Positions 1 through 7,412 of a stretch of DNA of 64,000 bases are shown here, one piece after another. The DNA comes from Paracoccus shandongensis (GTDB lineage Bacteria > Pseudomonadota > Alphaproteobacteria > Rhodobacterales > Rhodobacteraceae): assembly GCF_017315735.1 (NCBI RefSeq), contig NZ_JAFLRK010000012.1, positions 1 to 64,000 of the forward strand. Direction: 5' to 3'. The notes beneath the pieces are model-generated. The model was not told where the DNA came from and ran no database searches. It was given only the letters and a program-made list of their open reading frames with translations. The position numbers and the translations under genes are program-made. Every line of letters begins with the position of its first letter. Position 1 is the first letter of the stretch.

Positions 1-1320
1 CGCCGCCAGCGCCCCCGCGACCCCTGCGGCGGAGGCCAGCGCCAGGCGCGGGGCCGAGGCCATCAGCGTGGCCGCCCCCACCAGCCCTGCCACCGCCCCC
101 ACCAGCGCCAGCAGGTAAAGCCCGCGCGGCCGGGCGCGCGCGCCTGTCCCGATGCCCCGGAACAGGGCTGCGGCGCGCACCCGTTCCACCCGCGCCAGGG
201 GCAGCAGGATGAAGACCAGCGCGGTCAGGGTGCCATACAGCGCGGCCTCGGCCAGGGGGGCGGGGTAGAGGGTGAATTCCGCCGGGATCGGCAGGCGCGC
301 CTGCAGCAGGGGGGCGGCCGCCAGCGGCGCAAGCCCGCCCAAGGCTAGCCCGCCCGCGACCCCCAGCAGGGTCAGCAGGCCGATCTGCAGCAGATAGACG
401 GCGACGATCGTGCGCCCCTCGGCCCCCAGGGTCTTCAGCGTGGCGATGACGGGGGTCTTGCCGTCCAGATAGCTTTGCACGGCGGACGACACGCCGATCC
501 CGCCCACCGCCAGCCCCGCCAGCCCGACCAGCACCAGGAACGACCCCAGCCGGTCCACGAAAGCCTCGACCCCCGGCGCGCCGTTGCGGCTGTCGCGCCA
601 GCGCATCCCCGCGCCCTCGAACCGCGCGGTGGCGGCGGCGCGCAGGGTGTCCAGCGTGTCGCCGGGGCGCAGGGTCAGGCGATAGCTGGTCTCGAACAAT
701 GTGCCGGGGGCCAGCAGGCCCGATCCGGTAAGGCCCGTGGTGGGCACAAGCGTGCGCGGGCCAAGGCCGAAGGTGGACCCGAGCGCGTCGGGTTCGCGAA
801 CCAGCGCGGCCATCAGGACGAAATCCTGCACCCCCAGCCGGAAGCGGTCGCCGGGGGCCAGGCCCAGCCGGTCGATCAGCAGCGGATCCATCGCCGCGCC
901 GGGCACCCCGTCGCGCCCGGCCAGCACAGTGGCCACCGGCAGGGGGGGATCGAACTGCGCCTGCCCGTAAAGCGGCCAGTTGGCGTCCACACCCTTCACC
1001 TGGGTCAGGGCGCGTTCGGCATCATCGCCCGGGCCCGCCACCGCCATCGACCGGAAATCCACCACCTCGGAGACGCGGGCGGCGCGGGCCCCCATCCAGG
1101 CGCGCTCACCCGTATCGGCAAAGCGATAGGTCAGGCGGATCGCCCCGTCCCCGCCCAGCACCGCCGCGCCTTCGCGCGCAAGGCCGGTGGCGATGGCGGC
1201 GCGGACCGACCCGACCGCCGCGATGGCCCCCACCCCCAGCACCAGGCACAGAAGGAAGATCCAGAACCCCGCCAGCCCGCCGCGCAATTCGCGCCGGGCG
1301 ATGCGCCAGGCGACGCTCAC
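1..1320 (-). CDS. ybbP: ABC transporter permease, FtsX/YbbP type (3' part cut by window edge)
   Basis: Partial gene: 440 codons are visible and the C-terminus lies beyond base 1. It starts at a GTG (1320-1318) that overlaps the stop of the upstream ATPase gene as GTGA. The N-terminus reads [15 protein letters not shown], followed by a hydrophobic segment at about residues 19-41, then a long soluble stretch with motifs such as LGGDGAIRLTYRF and VVDFRSMAV. This matches the large MacB/FtsX-fold permeases of the YbbP group, which have periplasmic loops between membrane segments. Its partner is the YbbA-like ATPase next to it, with a lipase divergently placed, exactly as in the ybbA-ybbP/tesA arrangement of many proteobacteria. 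Substrate is unknown; roles in lipoprotein or lipid handling have been suggested for the family. Confidence 0.85.
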   Translation of the reverse strand, partial: MSVAWRIARRELRGGLAGFWIFLLCLVLGVGAIAAVGSVRAAIATGLAREGAAVLGGDGAIRLTYRFADTGERAWMGARAARVSEVVDFRSMAVAGPGDDAERALTQVKGVDANWPLYGQAQFDPPLPVATVLAGRDGVPGAAMDPLLIDRLGLAPGDRFRLGVQDFVLMAALVREPDALGSTFGLGPRTLVPTTGLTGSGLLAPGTLFETSYRLTLRPGDTLDTLRAAATARFEGAGMRWRDSRNGAPGVEAFVDRLGSFLVLVGLAGLAVGGIGVSSAVQSYLDGKTPVIATLKTLGAEGRTIVAVYLLQIGLLTLLGVAGGLALGGLAPLAAAPLLQARLPIPAEFTLYPAPLAEAALYGTLTALVFILLPLARVERVRAAALFRGIGTGARARPRGLYLLALVGAVAGLVGAATLMASAPRLALASAAGVAGALAA

Positions 1321-2015
1321 GACGCGGCCCGGCGGGGGCTGTCGCAGCCCGCGACCCGGCCGTCGCGCAGGTGGACCACGCGGTCGCAGCGCGCGGCCAG
1401 ATCCGGGGCGTGGGTGACCAGCACCAGCGTCGCGTCGTGCCGGTCGCGCAGGCCGAACAGCAGGTCCATGACGGCCTGACCGCTGGCGCCGTCCAGGTTG
1501 CCCGTGGGCTCGTCCGCCAGCAGGATCGCCGGGCGCGGCGCGGTGGCGCGGGCCAGCGCCACGCGCTGCTGTTCGCCCCCCGACATCTGGGCGGGGTAAT
1601 GGTCCATCCGCGCGGCCAGGCCCACGGCGCGCAGCTCAAGGGCGGCGCGGTCGAAGGCATCGGCCTGGCCCGCCAGTTCCAGGGGGGTGGCGACGTTTTC
1701 CAGCGCGGTCATGGTGGGGATCAGGTGGAAGGACTGGAAGACCACGCCCATCCGGCCCCTGCGGAACCGGGCCAGCGCATCCTCGTCCAGCGCTGTCAGG
1801 TCATGGCCCAGGGCCGCGACGGTCCCGCCGGTGGCCCGTTCCAGCCCGCCCATCAGCATCAGAAGCGAGGACTTGCCCGACCCCGAGGGGCCGACCAGCC
1901 CCAGGCTTTCGCCCCGGTGGACATCCAGCGAAATGCCCCGCAAGATTTCCACAAGCCCGGCATTGCCCTGCAAGGTCAGGGAAACATCCCTCAGCGACAA
2001 AACCGGATCGGTCAT
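1317..2015 (-). CDS. ybbA: ABC transporter ATP-binding protein, YbbA/LolD type
   Basis: 232-aa ATPase that should energise the YbbP-like permease with which it overlaps by 4 bases. Walker A is GPSGSGKSS (about residues 42-50), the signature is MSGGEQQR, Walker B is [13 protein letters not shown], and a switch histidine follows in LVTHAPD. Length and motifs fit the MacB/LolD/YbbA family. I chose the ATG at 2015 ([11 protein letters not shown]); an in-frame ATG two codons upstream (2021) is possible. Longer upstream extensions would run deep into the divergent esterase gene. Its start codon overlaps the start codon of that esterase on the other strand. Confidence 0.93.
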   Translation of the reverse strand: MTDPVLSLRDVSLTLQGNAGLVEILRGISLDVHRGESLGLVGPSGSGKSSLLMLMGGLERATGGTVAALGHDLTALDEDALARFRRGRMGVVFQSFHLIPTMTALENVATPLELAGQADAFDRAALELRAVGLAARMDHYPAQMSGGEQQRVALARATAPRPAILLADEPTGNLDGASGQAVMDLLFGLRDRHDATLVLVTHAPDLAARCDRVVHLRDGRVAGCDSPRRAAS

Positions 2016-2730
2016 GAACATCCTTCCCGAAAGCCTGCCTTTCCTGCCATTTAGGGTCCGCCGCGCCTGTCGCAAGCGGCAATGGCGCCTGATCGCGGCG
2101 CTTGCCGTGCTGGCCCTGCCCGCTGCTGCCGCCGCCGTGGAACCGCTGCGTCTGGCGGCACTGGGGGATTCGCTGACCCAGGGCTATGGCCTGCCCGCCG
2201 ACCAGGGGCTGGTGCCGCAGTTGCAGGGCTGGCTGCGCGGGGCCGGCCTTGACGTGATCGTGATCAACGCGGGCGTCAGCGGCGACACCACGGCGGGGGG
2301 ATTGTCGCGGCTGGACTGGACGCTGGCCGACAAGCCCGACGCGATGATCGTGGCGCTTGGCGGCAACGACCTGCTGCGCGGCATCGACCCCGCCGCCAGC
2401 CGCGCCAACCTGGACGCCATCCTGACCCGCCTTGATGCCGAGGGGGTGCCCGCCATGCTGGTGGGCCTGTCCGCGCCCGGCAACTATGGCCCCGCCTTCC
2501 AGCAGCAGTTTCAGGCGATGTTCCCCGACCTGGCGCGCAAACATGATGCGGCGCTTTATCCCGACCTGCTGGCGCCCATCACCCGGCGGTATGCGGCGGG
2601 CCAGGACTATGGCGCGCTGATGCAGGACGACGGCCTGCATCCGAACGCCGCCGGGGTGCAGGCCATCGTCGCGGCCCTGGGCCCGGCGGTGGCGGGGTGG
2701 CTGCAACAGGTCGCATCGCCCGTGGACTGA
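2014..2730 (+). CDS. tesA: Arylesterase / TesA-type SGNH hydrolase
   Basis: 238-aa secreted SGNH-family lipase or thioesterase. A long basic N-terminus and a hydrophobic stretch ending in ALPAAAAAVE (residues about 25-42) form a signal peptide. The family blocks are all present: GDSLTQGYGL (block I, nucleophile Ser), NAGVSGDTT (block II Gly), GGNDLLRG (block III Asn) and DGLHPNAAG (block V Asp and His). It is divergent from ybbAP and shares overlapping start codons with ybbA, a known conserved neighbourhood. It probably acts on short-chain esters or acyl thioesters in the periplasm; the physiological substrate cannot be read from sequence. Confidence 0.92.
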   Translation: MNILPESLPFLPFRVRRACRKRQWRLIAALAVLALPAAAAAVEPLRLAALGDSLTQGYGLPADQGLVPQLQGWLRGAGLDVIVINAGVSGDTTAGGLSRLDWTLADKPDAMIVALGGNDLLRGIDPAASRANLDAILTRLDAEGVPAMLVGLSAPGNYGPAFQQQFQAMFPDLARKHDAALYPDLLAPITRRYAAGQDYGALMQDDGLHPNAAGVQAIVAALGPAVAGWLQQVASPVD

Positions 2731-2911
2731 CGCCGCCGCTCCCGCGCGACTTTCCGCTAGGGCAACAAAAGTTAACATAAATTACACTTTCCGGTTGATC
2801 GGACAGGTGACGCAACGGAAATGATGTCCTAATGTCTGCCTTGGGCGGGCCGTGCGGAGCCAAATGCCGCACCGGCGCGTTCGCCTGACGAGTCTTGTTG
2901 CCGGAGGGTTG

Positions 2912-3490
2912 ATGACAGCCAGTTCCCTTCAGATCCTCGTGGTCGAGGACGATTTCTTCGCGGCAGACAAGCTGTCCCGGGAAATCCGCGCCGGGGGCGA
3001 CACGGTGGTGGGGCCCTTTGCCGATGTTCATGACGCGATCCAGCGGGTCGGGCTGGTGCAGGCGGCCATCCTGGACGTGCGGGTCCAGGACGAAAGCTCG
3101 TTCCAAGTGGCGGATTCGCTGACCCACCACGGGATCCCCTTCGTGTTCCTGACGGGCTATGACCCGCAGGCCGTGCCCGCGCGGTTCTCGCGCCGCCATG
3201 TCTACACCAAGCCCAGCCATGCCGCGCCCTTGCTGCACGACCTTCACCAGCAGCATCGCGCCATGGCCCCGCACCAGGCCGACAGCATCGAGGCCGCCGT
3301 GATCGAGATGATCCGCCGGTCGCGCGCGGTCATGCCCGACGAGGCCTCGGCCGACCGCCTGGTCGAGGCGGCGCTTTTGCGCGCCATCGCGGAAACCACC
3401 GAAAGCCGGATGGAAGGGGATGTCCGCGCCCGCCTGATGGAGCTTCTGGACGACGAATACTGCCAGCGCGGCAGGCTTCACCTGCAATAG
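2912..3490 (+). CDS. Single-domain response regulator with C-terminal helical extension
   Basis: 192 aa. The N-terminal two thirds is a CheY-like receiver: acidic pair in LVVEDDFF, phospho-acceptor Asp in AILDVRV, Thr/switch region FLTGYDP and conserved Lys in YTKPS. After it comes about 75 residues of predicted helix with no DNA-binding or enzymatic output domain. The start is the ATG at 2912, preceded by a clear GGAGGGTTG ribosome site; an upstream in-frame ATG at 2852 has no such site. It converges on a NepR-like gene, but it is not PhyR, because PhyR carries a sigma-like domain before its receiver. Likely a phosphate sink or a partner-switch regulator; inference only. Confidence 0.85.
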   Translation: MTASSLQILVVEDDFFAADKLSREIRAGGDTVVGPFADVHDAIQRVGLVQAAILDVRVQDESSFQVADSLTHHGIPFVFLTGYDPQAVPARFSRRHVYTKPSHAAPLLHDLHQQHRAMAPHQADSIEAAVIEMIRRSRAVMPDEASADRLVEAALLRAIAETTESRMEGDVRARLMELLDDEYCQRGRLHLQ

Positions 3491-3506
3491 CCGGAACCCC
3501 CCGGGG

Positions 3507-3674
3507 TCAATGATCCGGCGGGCGGCGGCCGGCCGATTGCGTGGCCAGCAGCGCCTCGCGCAGGCGGGCGGCCAGTTCGCGCAGCCTGTCGGGAACAGCC
3601 TCTTGTTCCACAAGACTGCCCAGTTCCTTCAACTGCTTTTCCATGTCCTTGCCAGGCTTTTGATCCCTGCGCAC
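3507..3674 (-). CDS. Small NepR-like protein (putative anti-sigma factor)
   Basis: 55-aa gene. It starts at a GTG (3674) with GAGG six bases upstream; an internal ATG ten codons later is an alternative start. The core MEKQLKELGSLVEQEAVPDR followed by LRELAARLREAL resembles the NepR signature, in which a helix ends in a V/I-P-D-R motif followed by a second amphipathic helix. NepR binds and silences the ECF sigma factor EcfG until phosphorylated PhyR releases it. No ecfG or phyR gene is adjacent, which is unusual. A GGAAC-N16-AGTT sequence lies upstream at 3715-3739. The assignment rests on a short motif and length, so it is tentative. Confidence 0.55.
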   Translation of the reverse strand: MRRDQKPGKDMEKQLKELGSLVEQEAVPDRLRELAARLREALLATQSAGRRPPDH

Positions 3675-3714
3675 ATCATACCTCGTTTCGGCGTTTCCCG
3701 TTCATGGCGCCCCG

Positions 3715-3739
3715 AACTGCGGGACGGACCCTTTGTTCC
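3715..3739 (-). promoter_or_regulatory. Candidate EcfG-type promoter ahead of the NepR-like gene
   Basis: On the minus strand GGAAC (3739-3735) is followed after 16 bases by AGTT (3718-3715). Alphaproteobacterial EcfG promoters follow GGAAC-N16/17-CGTT. The -10 element lies about 41 bases before the GTG start. One mismatch in the -10 tetrad lowers confidence. Confidence 0.35.
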
Positions 3740-4086
3740 CGGCGCGACCTGACGAAACGGTCATGTCCCCGCACCATCCGGTCTTTTTTCGTGCAAGGCG
3801 CGCCCCGTGGGTTCCTGATCTTTGCCACCTTTGGCCGATCCGGACGTTTCTTCCCCATGGATCACGCCGCCCCGCGACCGCGCCCTGGCCGCCCGGCTTC
3901 AGCCGGATGGCGGCGCGTGTCAAGGGCAAGGGGCTTGTCACGCTTTGCAGCCTGGCGGCAAGCCTGGCCCGACATCGGTCCCATCGCGCGCCGCGCGCTG
4001 CCGGGAAAGGCCCTGACCCCCACCGGATCCCTGCCTGAAGGAAGGGCTTTTGAGGCATCAAAAAGTATTAACAAGTCCTTAACGTC
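3740..4086. other. Intergenic stretch with no convincing gene
   Basis: About 350 bases between the NepR-like gene's promoter and the candidate small RNA. The open frames here have no family-like motifs, no good ribosome sites and arginine/proline-rich compositions typical of GC-rich noise. I see no tRNA or repeat. Confidence 0.6.
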
Positions 4087-4114
4087 TTGCACGACGTGCA
4101 AAGCAGGCTATACT
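4087..4114 (+). promoter_or_regulatory. Sigma-70-like promoter with palindrome over the -35
   Basis: TTGCAC (4087-4092), 16 bases, then TATACT (4109-4114) make a good housekeeping-type promoter. A perfect 15-bp palindrome, TTGCACGACGTGCAA (4087-4101), covers the -35 and the start of the spacer, the place where a repressor or activator would act. Confidence 0.6.
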
Positions 4115-4120
4115 CTTGGT

Positions 4121-4183
4121 TGTAGTCGATATTCGTACTCACCCCAGGGAAATCCTGCGCGCCACGACACGCGCAGGATTTTT
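4121..4183 (+). ncRNA. Candidate small RNA (about 63 nt)
   Basis: A strong promoter at 4087-4114 predicts transcription from about 4121. The transcript has no open reading frame with a ribosome site and ends at a textbook intrinsic terminator at 4183. It lies between, and in a different orientation from, the NepR-like gene and the patatin gene, so it is not a leader of either: the next plus-strand gene begins at 5864. I do not recognise the family. The unpaired 5' part, about 4121-4149, contains a CCCC run that could pair with a Shine-Dalgarno sequence. Confidence 0.55.
4150..4183 (+). terminator. Intrinsic terminator of the candidate small RNA
   Basis: An 11-bp perfect stem (4151-4161 with 4170-4180, core TCCTGCGCG/CGCGCAGGA), extendable by one A-T pair, has an 8-base loop and is followed by a T run at 4179-4183. 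Confidence 0.85.
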
Positions 4184-4222
4184 CGTGGTCTCGGGATCCG
4201 AAGGCACCAAGGGTCGGGGGAT

Positions 4223-5155
4223 CTAGCCCCCCACCCCCGATCCTTCCGCCGCCAGCAGGGGAACGGATGCCAGATCGCGCAGGCTTTCGGCCATCAGGTC
4301 GTGGCCAAGCTGCCGCCGGTGTTCCAGCCTGTGGTGGCCGAAATCGAAGGCCTTGCCGGTGAAGCCGTCCTCGGGATCGGCCAGGACGACATGGCGGAAC
4401 CGGCGGTTCGTCAGGTCGCAGCCCGCGATGATGCGGGCGGACTGGCCCGCGAAGACCAGTTCCTGCGCGCGGCAGCCCACCCCGTCCATCGTGGGCACCA
4501 GGGGCTTTTGCAATTCATACAGATCCAGCGCCAAGATCAGCGCGTCGCCGGGGCGGTCCAGCAGCGGGCGCAGCGGCAGGTTCTCGCAGGTGCCGGGATC
4601 CAGGAAATAGCGCCCGTCGATCCGCACCGGCTGGAACAGCACCGGCAGGGCCGTGCTGGCCATCAGGTGATCCACCGTCAGCGGGGCATCAGAGTTGCGG
4701 AAGGCCTTGATCTCGCCCGTTTCGGCGTCCAGGGCGGTGACCGTCAGTTCTATGGCGCCGTTGTTCAGGCGGTCGAAGTCAATCAGCTCCTGGAACAGGC
4801 GCCGCATCCGGTCGCGGCGGAACAGCGCGTTGTCGGCGGGCATTCCCGGCAGGATTTCCCAGATGCCGGGCCAGGACGGCACGAACATCGACGGATGGCC
4901 CATCGCCAGGATTCCGGCCACCGCCGACCGCCGCCCCGTCAGGGGCCGGGCCTGCCCCACGCGCGACAGGAACCGGCGCAGGGTGTCATTCCGGCGGTCA
5001 GGGGGGCTGCCCGCGATCAGCGCGGCGACAACGGCGCCGATCGAGGCGCCCGACATGCGGGTGACCCGCATGCCGGCTTCCTCGATGGCCTGCCAGGCGC
5101 CGGCGTGGAAGGCGCCAAGCGCGTTCCCACCGGCAAGGCACAGCCAGGCCTCCAC
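4223..5155 (-). CDS. Patatin-like phospholipase
   Basis: 310 aa starting at a GTG (5155), five bases after the stop of the DUF4142 gene, so the two are probably cotranscribed. The N-terminal oxyanion loop is LAGGNALGAFHAG and the nucleophile elbow is GASIG (G-x-S-x-G), at about residue 38. The catalytic Asp region reads FLDPGTCENLPL, where most patatins have DGG or DGA. The fold is a Ser-Asp dyad lipid acyl hydrolase, usually acting on phospholipids. No signal peptide or membrane segment is evident, so it is probably cytoplasmic. Expression likely depends on the EcfG-type promoter upstream of the DUF4142 gene. Confidence 0.88.
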   Translation of the reverse strand: MEAWLCLAGGNALGAFHAGAWQAIEEAGMRVTRMSGASIGAVVAALIAGSPPDRRNDTLRRFLSRVGQARPLTGRRSAVAGILAMGHPSMFVPSWPGIWEILPGMPADNALFRRDRMRRLFQELIDFDRLNNGAIELTVTALDAETGEIKAFRNSDAPLTVDHLMASTALPVLFQPVRIDGRYFLDPGTCENLPLRPLLDRPGDALILALDLYELQKPLVPTMDGVGCRAQELVFAGQSARIIAGCDLTNRRFRHVVLADPEDGFTGKAFDFGHHRLEHRRQLGHDLMAESLRDLASVPLLAAEGSGVGG

Positions 5156-5159
5156 CGGA

Positions 5160-5645
5160 TCAGCCGCCCAGCCGTTGCTGGATGGCCCGCAGCATCGACA
5201 GGTGGGTGTCGATGGCCGGCACCCCCACGATGGACGCGCCCTGCGCCCGGGGATCGCTGCCGTTCTTGGCATAGGCCGCGTGAAGGGCGCGAAGCTGTTC
5301 GTGCCCGGTCATCTGGCCTTGCAGATACATGGTGTCGAATTCGGCGCCCGACAGGCCCGACAGCTGTTCCATCATCGTCGCGTGTTCGGGCATCAGCTCT
5401 TCCGAGGGGGCGGCCCCGAAGGCGGTGGCGACGGCCTCCTGCTCGGCCACTTCAAGGGTGGCGAAGGCCTTGACCGCAGCGTCCGACGCCTTGTCCAGCG
5501 CCATGCGGCTGCTCAGAAGGGCGAAATTCCCCCCCAGCAGGATGGGCTGCTTGTCCGCATCGGGCGCGGCCTGCGCATGGGCCAGGCGGGCGACAGGCAT
5601 GATGGCCGCCAGGGCGCCAGCCGCGAAAAGCGTTCTACGTTCCAT
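5160..5645 (-). CDS. DUF4142 family secreted protein
   Basis: 161 aa. It begins at ATG 5645 behind AGGAGATCC; a longer frame upstream lacks a ribosome site. The N-terminus RRTLFAAGALAAIMPVARLA followed by HAQA is an export signal, with RR suggesting possible Tat use. The remainder is helical with the DUF4142 pattern: paired helices, ...KAFATLEVAEQEAVATAFG..., and a C-terminal MTGHEQL..YAKNGSDP region. DUF4142 proteins are periplasmic helical bundles of unknown biochemical role, often seen in stress regulons. It precedes the patatin gene by four bases and carries the best EcfG-like promoter in the window. Confidence 0.85.
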   Translation of the reverse strand: MERRTLFAAGALAAIMPVARLAHAQAAPDADKQPILLGGNFALLSSRMALDKASDAAVKAFATLEVAEQEAVATAFGAAPSEELMPEHATMMEQLSGLSGAEFDTMYLQGQMTGHEQLRALHAAYAKNGSDPRAQGASIVGVPAIDTHLSMLRAIQQRLGG

Positions 5646-5677
5646 CGGGGATCTCCTCTGTTGTGTGATGGCACGCA

Positions 5678-5702
5678 AACGGGCGAACAAATGTTATGTT
5701 CC
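5678..5702 (-). promoter_or_regulatory. EcfG-type promoter of the DUF4142-patatin operon
   Basis: GGAAC (5702-5698), 16 bases, CGTT (5681-5678) on the minus strand: an exact match to the alphaproteobacterial EcfG consensus. It lies about 32 bases before the ATG. Confidence 0.65.
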
Positions 5703-5796
5703 GGCACTTGCTTTTTGATAGCTTCGTTCCCGGGGCGGGCTGCCGGTGGCCGGTGCGGGTTCACGAATTGGTTTGCCCCTTGTGAAGCATCCGGCC

Positions 5797-5821
5797 GGAA
5801 CCTTGCCTGCGATGACAGGTT
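5797..5821 (+). promoter_or_regulatory. EcfG-type promoter of the PRC-barrel gene
   Basis: GGAAC (5797-5801), 16 bases, GGTT (5818-5821). Spacing is identical to the DUF4142 promoter 100 bases away on the other strand; one base differs from the CGTT consensus. Confidence 0.5.
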
Positions 5822-5863
5822 CTTAGGCCATTCCCCCCGTGGGTTTGCCGAAGGAGATATCCC

Positions 5864-6361
5864 ATGACCAAGTTCCTGACATCCACCGCCCTGGTCGCCC
5901 TGCTGGCCGTCCCGGCCCTGGCGCAAACGGCGGCCGACCCGGCCCCCGCCACCACGGCGCCCGCCACCGCCACCACGGCCACCGCGCCCGCGGCAACCAC
6001 CGGCGGCTTTGGCTACATGGCGATGCCGACCGACATGTCGGCCGACGACTTCATCGAAAAGAACCTTTACGTGTCCGAGACCGATCCCGACACCGCCGCG
6101 ACCTATAACGATGCAGACGCGGACTGGGACAGCATCGGCGAGATCGACGACCTGGTGATCAGCGAAACCGGCGAGGTCAAGGCCGTGCTGGTCGATATCG
6201 GCGGCTTCCTGGGCCTTGGCGAAAAGACCGTCTCGGTGTCGATGGACCAGCTGCGGATGATCCGCGACGGCGATTCCGAGGATGACTATTTCATCGTCTT
6301 CACCGCCGACCGCGCCGCGCTGGAAAACGCGCCTGCCTTTGAATGGCCGAAGCGGGATTGA
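5864..6361 (+). CDS. Periplasmic PRC-barrel domain protein
   Basis: 165 aa with a very clear ribosome site (AAGGAGATATCCC) before ATG 5864. Residues 1-20 are a signal peptide (MTKFLTSTALVALLAVPALA), followed by an Ala/Thr/Pro-rich linker to about residue 46. The C-terminal PRC-barrel contains IGEIDDLVISETGEVKAVLV and GGFLGLGEKTVSVSMDQL, the typical strand pattern. PRC-barrels are small beta-barrel modules found in ribosome maturation and photosynthetic proteins; exported versions in alphaproteobacteria are of unknown function and often stress-induced. An EcfG-like promoter lies 43 bases upstream and an intrinsic terminator follows 19 bases after the stop. Confidence 0.9.
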   Translation: MTKFLTSTALVALLAVPALAQTAADPAPATTAPATATTATAPAATTGGFGYMAMPTDMSADDFIEKNLYVSETDPDTAATYNDADADWDSIGEIDDLVISETGEVKAVLVDIGGFLGLGEKTVSVSMDQLRMIRDGDSEDDYFIVFTADRAALENAPAFEWPKRD

Positions 6362-6380
6362 TCCTGCCGGACAGGCAGAA

Positions 6381-6411
6381 GGCCCGGGGGCGCGCTTCCC
6401 CGGGCCTTTTT
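6381..6411 (+). terminator. Intrinsic terminator of the PRC-barrel gene
   Basis: Perfect 9-bp stem GGCCCGGGG/CCCCGGGCC (6381-6389 with 6398-6406) with an 8-base loop and TTTTT at 6407-6411. It ends just before the 3' end of the convergent glycosidase gene. Confidence 0.9.
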
Positions 6412-6418
6412 CATGCCC

Positions 6419-7279
6419 TCACGCCTGCCGCCCCGGCCAGCCGCAGGGCCAGCGGCCGTGATGGGGATTGTCCCAGGCCGGCATGTCCAGCCAGGGATAC
6501 CAGCACAGGCCCGCGACGGGCACGCCCGACAGCGCGATCTCGGCCTGGACATGGGCCAGCCAGTCCCAGCGGTCGCGCACATGGGGAAAGCGGCGATGCG
6601 CGGCGGGCAGCCCGTCGTGCCAGCCGGTTTCCGTGATCATCACCGGCAGGCGATACCTGTCGGCCACCGCGCGCAGGACGCGGTGCAGCGGCTCGATCGC
6701 GTGGTGGGGGTAATAGTTGACGCCCACCATTTGCACGTGCCCGCTGGCGACCAGCCGGTCGGTCGCCTTGAAGACCCTGGGATGCAGGTGGTGGAAGGGG
6801 TCGCAGGTGGCAAAGCGCGGGCGGTTCGGCAGGCAGGCGGCGGCCGCCATCATCCGCAGCGCCATCTCGGTCGCCCGCCCCGGCGTCATGCCCGACACCC
6901 GCCGCCCGACCGAGGGCTCGTTCACGGCAATCGCCCAGGCATCCGGGGGCAGGGCCTGGCAGCAGGCGATGGCGTGCTGCGCGGGGCGCGGCGGGGCGTC
7001 GAAATGGACAAAGTCCCAGATGACGGGAAAGCCCTCGGGCGCGGCATTCACGCGCGCGGCGATGTCATGGCGCCAGGACAGCCCGTCGCGCGCGCCCGCG
7101 ATGCCCTGGTCACGCGCCACGGCATAGTGGTGCGCCATCGCCCCGTGCGGCAGGTGGTTCGTGGAATCCAGCAGGTCGTGCCCGTTCCAGTGCAGCCGCC
7201 CGCATTCAAAGCCCGCCAGGATCGGGGCGGGCCCATGGGCGGGCATGAAGGCCTGGTCAGGGAAAGCAGCGACGTTCAT
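6419..7279 (-). CDS. Clan GH-A glycoside hydrolase (beta-glycosidase-like)
   Basis: 286 aa from ATG 7279 (MNVAAFPDQAFMPAHGPAP). Two glutamates sit in GH-A contexts: AIAVNEPSVG (acid/base, N-E-P) at about residue 119 and VMITETGWHDG (nucleophile) at about residue 214. GGFECG is replaced here by AGFECGRLHWNGHDLLDST, the usual opening of retaining TIM-barrel beta-glycosidases. It is much shorter than canonical GH1 enzymes (about 450 aa), so it may belong to a compact relative. No signal peptide, so it is cytoplasmic. It stands alone and is convergent with the PRC-barrel gene. Substrate unknown; a beta-glucoside is the cautious guess. Confidence 0.7.
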   Translation of the reverse strand: MNVAAFPDQAFMPAHGPAPILAGFECGRLHWNGHDLLDSTNHLPHGAMAHHYAVARDQGIAGARDGLSWRHDIAARVNAAPEGFPVIWDFVHFDAPPRPAQHAIACCQALPPDAWAIAVNEPSVGRRVSGMTPGRATEMALRMMAAAACLPNRPRFATCDPFHHLHPRVFKATDRLVASGHVQMVGVNYYPHHAIEPLHRVLRAVADRYRLPVMITETGWHDGLPAAHRRFPHVRDRWDWLAHVQAEIALSGVPVAGLCWYPWLDMPAWDNPHHGRWPCGWPGRQA

Positions 7280-7412
7280 GGGGAATCGGAAGGCAGCCTG
7301 TGGTGGGGTAAGGGGCCGCTGAACCACAGGGCGCCAGCGGTTTCAAGGCAGGTGAACAAAGATTGAACGCCCGGCCCGGTGCAATCCCGCCGCCGCTTCC
7401 CATATGGGCGCC

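Noticed and set aside
3676..3858. 60-codon minus-strand frame ending in MNGKRRNEV just upstream of the NepR-like gene
   Set aside because: Overlap with the NepR-like start looked like coupling, but its sequence is noise-like and the proposed EcfG promoter lies inside it.
3704..5473. A 589-codon open frame on the plus strand
   Set aside because: It runs across an intergenic region and antisense to the patatin and DUF4142 genes; no motifs and no start signal.
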